From: Deltaproteobacteria bacterium
GTDB lineage: Bacteria; Desulfobacterota; Deferrimicrobia; Deferrimicrobiales; Deferrimicrobiaceae
Length of the DNA stretch: 6,006 bases
Reading direction: 5' to 3'
Assembly (NCBI GenBank): GCA_021802685.1
Contig: JAJZRM010000194.1
Coordinates: 1-6,006 of the forward strand
Shown: positions 1 through 6,006 of the stretch, piece after piece
How positions within the stretch are numbered: the first letter of the stretch is position 1
Layout: every line of letters begins with the position of its first letter
Notes under the pieces: model-generated
The model's input: only the letters and a program-made list of their open reading frames with translations
Told to the model about the DNA's origin: nothing
Databases searched by the model: none
Translations under genes and position numbers: made by a program

Positions 1-701
1 CGGTCGCCGTGCTGCTCGCGGCGGCGGGACTGATCGTCGGGACCTTCACCCTGACCGGCCTGGGGCTCAAGATCTCCTCCCTCATCATGTCCGTGAGCGG
101 CGGATCGCTCCTGGCCGCCCTGGTGCTTTCGCTGCTCGCCTCGATGCTCATCGGCCTGAGCCTGCCCATCACGGCCACCTACATCATGACCGTGGTCATG
201 GTCGCACCGGCCCTGGTCAAGATCGGCGTTCCGGAGCACGTGGCGCACCTGCTCGTCTTCTACTTCGCCGTGCTTTCCGAGGTTTCCCCGCCGGTCGGCC
301 TTTCCCCCTGCGCCGCCGCGGCGGTCACGGGCGGGAACCCGTTCGGCTCGATGATGCAGGCATGGAAATATTCCCTCCCGGCCTTCCTGGTGCCGTTCTT
401 CTTCTCGGCGAGCGCCTCCGGTCACAGCCTCCTGATCGTGGGCGGGAACTGGCCCGATTTCCTCGTCGCCGTCTCGACCAGCGTCTGTTCCCTGTTTTTC
501 GTCTCCCTGGGGATCATCGGGTACCTGCGCAACGCGATCCCCATGATCGAGCGGGCGCTGCTGTTCCTGCTGGCTTTCGCCATGGTGGTCTTTCCCATCG
601 GCTGGTCCGTCCAGGGGCTGGCGCCGCTGGTCGCCGGAGGAGTGGTGATGACGCGTCACCTGACGGTCCGCAATTCACAATCCCAAGGAGGTGGCCAATG
701 A
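1..701 (+). CDS. TRAP transporter fused permease (DctM-like large subunit), C-terminal part, 5' truncated by window edge
   Basis: Integral inner-membrane subunit of a TRAP transporter, which carries solute delivered by a periplasmic binding protein, driven by an ion gradient. The frame is open from base 3 to the TGA at 699-701; about 232 residues are visible of a family that usually exceeds 600. Counting from the GTG at 9, the sequence is almost continuously hydrophobic. It contains the family-like GLSLPITATYIM (49-60) followed by VMVAPALVKIGVPEHVAH, and SEVSPPVG (90-97), matching the conserved 'TPPV' signature of TRAP large subunits. After the DctM core, two more hydrophobic stretches (about 150-172 and 181-200, separated by GYLRNAIPMIER) form the C-terminal extension common in fused 4TM/12TM permeases that work with TAXI proteins. 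The internal GTG at 9 is not the real start. The stop overlaps the next gene's ATG (ATGA), implying translational coupling. The fused nature is inferred from the TAXI partner and the C-terminal extension, since the small-subunit part is outside the window. Confidence 0.88.
   Translation, partial: VAVLLAAAGLIVGTFTLTGLGLKISSLIMSVSGGSLLAALVLSLLASMLIGLSLPITATYIMTVVMVAPALVKIGVPEHVAHLLVFYFAVLSEVSPPVGLSPCAAAAVTGGNPFGSMMQAWKYSLPAFLVPFFFSASASGHSLLIVGGNWPDFLVAVSTSVCSLFFVSLGIIGYLRNAIPMIERALLFLLAFAMVVFPIGWSVQGLAPLVAGGVVMTRHLTVRNSQSQGGGQ
685..691 (+). promoter_or_regulatory. Strong ribosome binding site of the TAXI gene
   Basis: AAGGAGG lies 6 bases before the ATG at 698-700, inside the end of the permease gene. 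This near-perfect Shine-Dalgarno decides the start of the TAXI gene, because the open frame itself extends back to 362 without a comparable site. A strong own site besides the ATGA overlap fits the need for more binding protein than permease. Confidence 0.85.
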
Positions 702-1699
702 ACAAGAGAGGTTCCATGGCAATTGCCGCGGCCGCGCTGATCCTCGCCGTGGCGATGGTGTTCGCCGCGGGAGCGGCCGAGCAGCCCAAGCAGGAGAAGT
801 TCTCCTTCAGCATCGTCACCGGCGGCACCGGCGGCGTCTGGTATCCGCTGGGCGGCGCGATCGGCGGCGTCATCGGGAAAAACGTTCCCGACACCGAGGC
901 GACCTCCGAGGCCACGACGGCCGCGATCGACAACATGAAGCTGCTGGGCGCCGGAAAGGCGGGAATGGCGTTCGCATACGACTATCACGTCGGCTGGGCG
1001 AACGACGGCAAGGTCCCGGGAATCCCCGCGAAACACAACATCCGGCTGGTGATGGGCTTCTACGAGCAGCCGCTCCACATCGTGACCAAGGAAGGCACGG
1101 GCATCGCTTCCGTCATGCAGCTCAAGGGCAAGCGCGTCTCCGTCGGCGCCCCGAACAGCGGCACGGAGGAACAGGCCGATTACGTCCTCAAGGCGCTCGG
1201 CATCGACTGGAACAAGGACATCAAGAAGGAAAAACTCGGCGCCGGCGAATCCGTCTCGGCGCTGAAGGACGGCAAGATCGACGCCTTCTTCTGGAGCGGC
1301 GCCGTCCCGACCGCCTCGATCATCGATATGGCCTCGACCCCGGGCACCCGGATGGTGCTGCTGCCCGTGGGCGGGGAAACCGCGGAAAAGATCATAAAAG
1401 TGAATCCCGGCGTGTTCCATAAGACGATCTTCCAGAAAGGGAGCTACAGCGGCGTGGATCGCGACATCGAGGCGATCGCCATCACGGCCGTCCTCCAGGC
1501 GCTGGATACCTTCCCGGAGGACCGTCTCTACCGGATCCTGCAGGCGATCTTCGACCACAAGGCCGAGTTGGCCGCCGTGTGGAAAGGCGCCAACGCGCTG
1601 ACGCCGCAGAAGGCCGTCGGACAGGTGACTCCGGATGCGCTCAAATACCTCCACCCGGGCGCGCGGAAGTTCTTCAAGGAAAAGGGCGTGCTGAAGTAG
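698..1699 (+). CDS. TAXI family TRAP transporter periplasmic solute-binding protein
   Basis: Periplasmic receptor that binds the substrate and delivers it to the TRAP permease encoded just upstream. It has 333 residues, normal for the family. A Sec signal peptide is clear: basic MNKRG, a hydrophobic stretch to about residue 22, then AAGAA with likely cleavage near 26-27; no lipobox Cys is present. The mature protein begins with FSFSIVTGGTGGVWYPLGGA (35-54), the hallmark N-terminal strand and glycine loop of TAXI proteins. Further family-like features are SVGAPNSGTEEQA (148-160, the 'GSGT' ligand loop in variant form), GKIDAFFWSGAVPT (192-205), and the C-terminal HPGARKFFKEKGV. Start chosen at 698 from the AAGGAGG site, the signal peptide and the ATGA overlap with the permease. 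The substrate cannot be read from sequence; characterised or proposed ligands in the family are glutamate/2-oxoglutarate-like dicarboxylates and related solutes. Identification as TAXI is firm. Confidence 0.95.
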   Translation: MNKRGSMAIAAAALILAVAMVFAAGAAEQPKQEKFSFSIVTGGTGGVWYPLGGAIGGVIGKNVPDTEATSEATTAAIDNMKLLGAGKAGMAFAYDYHVGWANDGKVPGIPAKHNIRLVMGFYEQPLHIVTKEGTGIASVMQLKGKRVSVGAPNSGTEEQADYVLKALGIDWNKDIKKEKLGAGESVSALKDGKIDAFFWSGAVPTASIIDMASTPGTRMVLLPVGGETAEKIIKVNPGVFHKTIFQKGSYSGVDRDIEAIAITAVLQALDTFPEDRLYRILQAIFDHKAELAAVWKGANALTPQKAVGQVTPDALKYLHPGARKFFKEKGVLK

Positions 1700-1707
1700 C
1701 GCGGGAA

Positions 1708-2232
1708 ATGCGCCGCAGGGGACCGTTCGCCGCCGGGATCGCGGCTTCCCTCCTCGCCCTCGGGCTGCTCTCCCGGGTCGTGCCTCCGGGTTACACGCGG
1801 GTCGACCTGGCGGTGGACGCCCGGGGCGGGAAGATCCTCTCCGCCGCCCTGTCGGACGGCGAACGGGTGACCCTCACATGGCGCAATTCCCAGTTCGGCC
1901 TCCGTGTCAAGGAGGTCTTCGTCGCGCGGGGCGGCGTCCTGGTCCAGGACCGTGTCACCTTCTCGCAACCGGACGGCACGCCGCCCCCGCGGGTATCCCC
2001 CCGGGACGTCGACGACCTCTACCACACGGGGGGAGCCTTCGACGCGCGGGGGCTCTCGCGGCCGTTTCGCCGGATCGTGTACCGGATCGGCGAGATCGGC
2101 GACCCGAAACTGCGGGTGGGGAACGAAACCGTCTCCTTGAAGAAGGCGGCGGGGTTCGGGGGACGGGTGATCCTCACCGCGACCCGGCCCGCCCTCCATG
2201 AGATCCTCCGGCTCGGGTTGATCGACGGGTAG
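1708..2232 (+). CDS. DUF1850-type membrane-anchored accessory protein of the TRAP-TAXI operon
   Basis: Predicted 174-residue protein of unknown biochemical function. An N-terminal MRRRG and hydrophobic segment (about 7-23) suggest a signal anchor with the rest facing the periplasm; no clear signal-peptidase site or lipobox is seen. The domain resembles DUF1850, whose genes are commonly found beside TAXI-TRAP genes: a strand VTLTWRNSQFGLRVKEVF (54-71) sits where most members have a His-Ser-Val segment, then VTFSQPDGTPPP, DVDDLYHTGG (100-109), RIGEIGDPKLRVGNETVSL and a closing GGRVILTA strand. The start at 1708 lies 8 bases after the TAXI stop; the frame is open further upstream, but those codons overlap the TAXI gene and give an implausible Arg/Gly/Pro-rich sequence. 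No good Shine-Dalgarno precedes the ATG, so translation probably depends on reinitiation after the TAXI gene. The family call rests on residue pattern plus context, so the gene is certain and the family probable. Confidence 0.8.
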   Translation: MRRRGPFAAGIAASLLALGLLSRVVPPGYTRVDLAVDARGGKILSAALSDGERVTLTWRNSQFGLRVKEVFVARGGVLVQDRVTFSQPDGTPPPRVSPRDVDDLYHTGGAFDARGLSRPFRRIVYRIGEIGDPKLRVGNETVSLKKAAGFGGRVILTATRPALHEILRLGLIDG

Positions 2233-2253
2233 CGGGCGTCAGCGCGATACCCG
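2226..2253. terminator. Imperfect hairpin across the convergent stop codons, possible weak bidirectional terminator
   Basis: CGGGTA (2226-2231) pairs with TACCCG (2248-2253). Three more pairs, GCG (2232-2234) with CGC (2243-2245), form after a two-base GA bulge, leaving an 8-base loop. The hairpin includes the TAG of the DUF1850 gene and the TGA of the opposing kinase gene. Neither side is followed by a T-tract, so it is not a canonical intrinsic terminator, and such short stems are frequent in GC-rich DNA. It is the only candidate seen at this junction. Confidence 0.25.
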
Positions 2254-5200
2254 GCCGTCCAGCACCTCCCGAACTTTTCTCGCCAACGTAGCCGGGCCGA
2301 ACGGCTTCGGGATGAAGGGAATCCCCGTGATCAGGATGAAGGACTCGTGCACCACGTTGGCCGTATACCCGCTCATGAAGATCACCTTCAGGTCCGCCCT
2401 CGTCTTGCGCATCTCCTCGTATGCTTCCTTTCCTCCCTTTCGGGGCATCACCACGTCGAGAACCGCCAATTCGATCCGGTCACGGTTCTCCCCGAACACC
2501 TCCACCGCTTCCTCGCCGTTCCGGGCGGCCAGCACGGTGTACCCCAGGTCCATCAGCGTCCGCTCCGCGAGCATCCGGACCGACTCGTCGTCCTCGGCGA
2601 GAAGAACGGTTTCCGTCCCGCCCTGGATTTCCGGCGGCTCGGAACGGACGATCTCGTCGGGGGCCGCTTCGACCGGGGGAAGGTAGATCTTGAAGGTCGT
2701 ACCTTTCCCGGGCTCGCTGTACAGGTGGATGAACCCGTTGTGCTGTTTCACGATCCCGTAAACCATCGCGAGGCCGAGCCCGGTCCCCTTTTCCGCCCCC
2801 TTCGTCGTGAAGAACGGCTCGAACACGCGTTCCTGGGTTTTCTGATCCATCCCGATCCCCGTGTCCGAGACCGTGAGGACCACGTACGCGCCCGCTTTCA
2901 TGTACGGGTGGAAACGGACGTATTCGTCGTCCAGGTGCGACAATCCGGTTTCGATCAGGAGCTGCCCCCCGCCGGGCATGGCGTCCCGCGCGTTCAGGAC
3001 CAGGTTCATGACCACCTGTTCGACCTGTCCCACGTCCGCCCGGATGGTCGGCAAGGTCTTCGCAAGGAACGTCCGGATCTCGATATGCTCCCCCACGACC
3101 TTCGAGACCAGTTTCAGAAGTTCGGCGATGACGGCGTCCAGGTTCAGGTTGACGAGTTCGACGATCTGCCGGCGGGCGAAGGTCAATAGCTGCCGCGTCA
3201 GCACGGAGGCGCGCTCCGCGCCGCGGAAGATTTCGTCCAGATCCGCCAGCGCGCGCCCGTTCCCCTCGAGCTGCATCTTGAGCATCTCGGCGAATCCGAA
3301 GATTCCGGTCAGCGCGTTGTTGAAATCGTGCGCGATCCCTCCGGCCAGGGTCCCCACCGCCTCCATCCGCTGGGCGGTCTGGAGCTGCCTTTCCAACTCC
3401 GTCTTTTCGGTGACGTCATGGGCCATCGACAGGACCCCGCTGACGTTCCCCGACGCGTCGCGCAACAACGCGTTGAACCATTCGCAGGTGATCACCTTTC
3501 CGTCCTTCCGGACGTTGGCGTTCAACGAGTAACTCGGATCGTCGCCCTCGAGCAGCCTCGACCACACGCGTTCGACGTGGGGCCGCGCCTCCGCGGGAAT
3601 GATCAATTCGAAGCCGCGCTTCCCGACCGCTTCGGCCGCTTTCCACCCGAAAATCCGTTCCGCCGCCGGATTCCATTCCACCACGCGGAACCCCTTGTCC
3701 CACACGACGTAGGCGAGCGGCATGCGGCTCACGTGGAACGCCAGGCGCTGGTTGGCGTCATGGAGCGTCTCCATCCTCCGGGCGCTCATGACGGCGATCG
3801 AGCATTGCTGGGCGAACATCACCAACCGTTGGGTTTCCTCGTCGCCGAACGCCTCATCGCAGCCGCCGTAAACGGTCAGGACTCCCACCACTTCCCCCTC
3901 CCCGGATTTCAGGGGAAACGCCGCCGCGGAAAGAATCCCGCGCCGGATCGCCTTTTCGCGCCAGGGGCCGGACAGGGAGCTTTCGCGGATGCTCTGGACC
4001 ACGAAGGTCCTGCCCGTCCGAAAGGCGATCCCCGTGGGCTCCTCTATCTCGGAGGAGTCGTCCCCCCTCATCCCGGCAGGATCCAGGTATCCCTCGGCGA
4101 ATCCGCCGCGGGCGACCGGGTGGATGACGCGATACCGGTCCGGCTGCCCGATCCAGCACATGAGGTACCCCATCTCCACGATCGCGTCGCACGCGGTCCT
4201 CATCGCCACCCGGATGTTCGCCCCTTCCAGGATCTGCGTGTCGATCCGGTGCAGCGCCGCCTCCAGCCGGGCCCCTCTCCGGATCCGCTCCTCGGCGCGC
4301 CTGCGCTCGGTGATATCGTTGACGATGGCGAGGAAGACGGGGCCGCCGGCCGCTTCGACCCGCTGGAGGTGCACCTCGACCGGATATTCGGAACCGTCCT
4401 TGCGGCGATGAACCGTCTCGGAGACGATCACCTCGCGCTCGCCGGCGGCGAGCGTCCGGACCAGGCGAAGGAACGACTCCCGCGTGTGCTCCGGCTTGAT
4501 GTCGGCCGGGGTCATGGAGGCCATCTCCTCCATGCCGTATCCGATGTTGCGCAAGGCGCCCGAATTGACGAATCGAAAGCGGAGGGTGGCGGGATCGATG
4601 ACGTAGATTTCGTCGAGGCTCCGGGAGATCACGTCCTGCAGCCAGGCGCGCTCCCGTTCCGCTTCGAACTTTTCCCGGTACAGCCGCGCGCGGTTCCGCC
4701 GCCAGACCAGGGCAACGCCGGCGCCCGCGGCCAGGAGCAGGACGCAGATCAGGGAAACCGTCAACCAGAGCCGCTCCCGCGCCGGGGCGTAGACTTCCGA
4801 AAGGTCCATGCGGGCGACCAGGAACCACGGCGACGCGGGGACGGACCGCACGTAGGCCAGCACCGGAACTCCCCGGTAATCCACCCCTTCCACGATCCCT
4901 TCGTATCCGAGGACCGCCTGCACGGCGGGCACTTTTTCCTTCACATCGAGGGGAATGCGCACCGTGAGGACGGGGCCTTTCCGGAATTTGAGCTCGTTCA
5001 GAAAGAGCGCGTCGTTTCCGTCCCGGCGGACCAGCAACGTTTCGGCCGACCCGCTGGCCGTGGGCCAGCGGTTGATGAAGGGATACAGATTATTCTCCGG
5101 GTCGATGCGCAGAACGAATACTCCCAGCGGCCTCCCGCCCCCCCGTTCGTCGAAGATGGGGACCAGGACCGCCAGGTGGATGTCCTTGCCGTGTTCGTCC

Positions 5201-6006
5201 CGGTAGAAATCCTGGAACGTCACCTGCCCCGAGCGCAGCGCTTCGGATGCCCGGAGCAGGATGACGGAGGAAACCGGATTCGTCATGCCGGGGCTCGACA
5301 ACCGCCTGACGCCCCGGACATCCAGGAAGGAAACCAGGTCGTACGGACCGTACGTCTGATACCTCCCGATCCGCTCCTGGAGCTGCCGCTGCGCTTCGGA
5401 ATCCTTCGGGCGTTCGAGAAACCGCCGCACCGCGTCGGAAAGGAGGCTGTTCCCGAAAAGGTTGCCGGCATCCCAAAGCCGCTCCCTGCGGAATTGCATC
5501 AACTCGCTCGTTTTGAGACCCGCGATGGACGTCAGCTGGTGCTCCGCCTGGACCCGGTAGTTCGTTTCGTAATTCCGGAAATAGAGGTACCCCACGGTGA
5601 CGATGCCCGCCGCCAGCGACACGAATACCAGGATGAGGGCATACTCTCCGCGCGTGACCGGTTCGGGCCATCGGGGCATGAACCACGCGTGCGGCGCGGC
5701 CAGGCAGAGCAGCGCGATTCCCATGGCAAGGAAAGCGAAACTGGTGGTGGCCGCCGGGGGGATGAACGATCCACTATAAAATAAAGGTTTTCCCAAGAGG
5801 TAGGCGAGAAGCAGGACGGACGCCGCCGCGGTCAAAAGAAAGGCGAGTACCGAAGCCGGCCCGGCCCGCCCCGGCCGGGTCCCGGTGGAAACAGGCAAGG
5901 CGAAGTACGACAAGCCTGCGAGCAGGAAACAGAGCGCCGTCACCGGGGACATGTGTCCTACCGGCGCGCCGTCCACCGCCGGGCCTGCCGGGAACCCGAG
6001 GCGTTC
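2239..6006 (-). CDS. Hybrid sensor histidine kinase (membrane region, Cache-like sensor, PAS-GAF-PAS, HisKA, HATPase, receiver), N-terminus probably beyond window
   Basis: Membrane sensor that autophosphorylates on His and passes phosphate to its own receiver Asp. Numbering starts at the GTG complementary to 5974-5976 (1245 residues to the stop). Hydrophobic segments lie at about 10-28, 41-61, 75-94 and 112-133; a periplasmic, Cache-like region (134-402, with YDLVSFLDVRGVRRLSSP and a membrane-proximal ASPWFLVARMDLSEVY) ends at a helix at 403-425. Cytoplasmic PAS (about 445-558, ending IVNDITERRRAEE), GAF (about 568-735, with MCWIGQPD) and PAS (about 742-857, ending MAHDVTEKTELE) follow. The kinase core has H-box IAHDFNN (His883), N-box NLVLNARDAM (Asn995), DTGIGM (1038-1043), VFEPFFTTK and GTGLGLA (1064-1070). 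The receiver (about 1123-1240) has Asp1129/Asp1130, phosphoacceptor Asp1174, Ser1202 and Lys1224. No Hpt or DNA-binding domain is present, so the output partner is elsewhere. The frame stays open for ten codons upstream of the GTG to the window edge and no Shine-Dalgarno is visible, so the listed end is partial. Domain identity is secure; the ligand is unknown. Confidence 0.95.
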   Translation of the reverse strand, partial: ERLGFPAGPAVDGAPVGHMSPVTALCFLLAGLSYFALPVSTGTRPGRAGPASVLAFLLTAAASVLLLAYLLGKPLFYSGSFIPPAATTSFAFLAMGIALLCLAAPHAWFMPRWPEPVTRGEYALILVFVSLAAGIVTVGYLYFRNYETNYRVQAEHQLTSIAGLKTSELMQFRRERLWDAGNLFGNSLLSDAVRRFLERPKDSEAQRQLQERIGRYQTYGPYDLVSFLDVRGVRRLSSPGMTNPVSSVILLRASEALRSGQVTFQDFYRDEHGKDIHLAVLVPIFDERGGGRPLGVFVLRIDPENNLYPFINRWPTASGSAETLLVRRDGNDALFLNELKFRKGPVLTVRIPLDVKEKVPAVQAVLGYEGIVEGVDYRGVPVLAYVRSVPASPWFLVARMDLSEVYAPARERLWLTVSLICVLLLAAGAGVALVWRRNRARLYREKFEAERERAWLQDVISRSLDEIYVIDPATLRFRFVNSGALRNIGYGMEEMASMTPADIKPEHTRESFLRLVRTLAAGEREVIVSETVHRRKDGSEYPVEVHLQRVEAAGGPVFLAIVNDITERRRAEERIRRGARLEAALHRIDTQILEGANIRVAMRTACDAIVEMGYLMCWIGQPDRYRVIHPVARGGFAEGYLDPAGMRGDDSSEIEEPTGIAFRTGRTFVVQSIRESSLSGPWREKAIRRGILSAAAFPLKSGEGEVVGVLTVYGGCDEAFGDEETQRLVMFAQQCSIAVMSARRMETLHDANQRLAFHVSRMPLAYVVWDKGFRVVEWNPAAERIFGWKAAEAVGKRGFELIIPAEARPHVERVWSRLLEGDDPSYSLNANVRKDGKVITCEWFNALLRDASGNVSGVLSMAHDVTEKTELERQLQTAQRMEAVGTLAGGIAHDFNNALTGIFGFAEMLKMQLEGNGRALADLDEIFRGAERASVLTRQLLTFARRQIVELVNLNLDAVIAELLKLVSKVVGEHIEIRTFLAKTLPTIRADVGQVEQVVMNLVLNARDAMPGGGQLLIETGLSHLDDEYVRFHPYMKAGAYVVLTVSDTGIGMDQKTQERVFEPFFTTKGAEKGTGLGLAMVYGIVKQHNGFIHLYSEPGKGTTFKIYLPPVEAAPDEIVRSEPPEIQGGTETVLLAEDDESVRMLAERTLMDLGYTVLAARNGEEAVEVFGENRDRIELAVLDVVMPRKGGKEAYEEMRKTRADLKVIFMSGYTANVVHESFILITGIPFIPKPFGPATLARKVREVLDGRVSR

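Noticed and set aside
362..697. Longer N-terminus for the TAXI protein starting at 362
   Set aside because: The extra 112 residues are Arg/Pro-rich and overlap the membrane permease out of frame. The start at 698 has AAGGAGG at the right spacing and immediately gives a signal peptide.
656..1654. 332-codon open frame on the - strand over the TAXI gene
   Set aside because: It is low-complexity in Arg, Gly, Asp and His, has no domain-like pattern and no ribosome binding site, and lies opposite a clear TAXI protein with a signal peptide. It is a shadow of codon bias.
1579..1707. Longer N-terminus for the DUF1850-type protein starting at 1579
   Set aside because: It would overlap the end of the TAXI gene by about 120 bases, reads as charged Gly/Pro/Arg sequence, and would bury the hydrophobic anchor internally.
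3328..5784. 818-codon open frame on the + strand, antisense to the kinase gene
   Set aside because: Its translation is rich in Arg, Pro, Gly, His and Asp with no recognisable domain, while the opposite strand encodes a kinase with every catalytic motif intact. Long antisense frames are expected in GC-rich genes with biased third positions.
5768..5792. AT-rich patch (around ACTATAAAATAAAGG) that could be an internal promoter
   Set aside because: It encodes KPLFYSG between membrane helices of the kinase. On either strand I could not pair a -10-like hexamer with a -35-like hexamer at 16-18 bases, and there is no gene suitably placed downstream.
1..6006. CRISPR array, tRNA or rRNA gene, insertion sequence ends, tandem repeats
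   Set aside because: Reading both strands showed no regularly spaced repeats, no tRNA-like or rRNA-like conserved segments, and no transposase-like protein; nearly all of the window is accounted for by four coding genes.

Overview
The window is GC-rich, gene-dense bacterial DNA with four protein-coding genes and almost no intergenic space. G/C-biased third positions, a TAXI-type TRAP transporter with a DUF1850 partner, and a very large PAS/GAF hybrid histidine kinase with an HDFNN H-box are typical of Deltaproteobacteria in the broad sense (Desulfobacterota and relatives). This is an inference from gene content and protein style; there is no rRNA or other marker to fix the taxon.

Layout: positions 1-2232 (+ strand) hold the 3' part of a TRAP-TAXI transporter operon. 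It starts with the C-terminal end of a fused TRAP membrane permease (cut by the window's left edge). The TAXI periplasmic solute-binding protein follows, its start codon overlapping the permease stop as ATGA. A small membrane-anchored DUF1850-type protein comes 8 bases later. Together they look like a sodium- or proton-driven, binding-protein-dependent importer of an unidentified organic acid or amino-acid-like solute, plus an accessory protein of unknown function.

Positions 2239-6006 (- strand) hold a convergent gene for a multidomain hybrid sensor histidine kinase. In order it has a membrane region, a periplasmic Cache-like sensor, a transmembrane helix, PAS, GAF, PAS, HisKA, HATPase and a receiver domain. 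All catalytic boxes and the phospho-accepting His and Asp are present, so it should be active. Its reading frame is still open at the right edge of the window, so the true N-terminus probably lies outside.

The two transcription units meet tail to tail with only 6 bases between stop codons; an imperfect hairpin without a T-tract spans both stops. No tRNA, rRNA, CRISPR array, insertion sequence, riboswitch or convincing promoter was found, and no stretch over 300 bases lacks a gene. I did not find a previously undescribed system here. The most worthwhile leads are the divergent DUF1850 protein, the composition of the kinase's N-terminal membrane module, and the possible (unproven) link between the kinase and the transporter.
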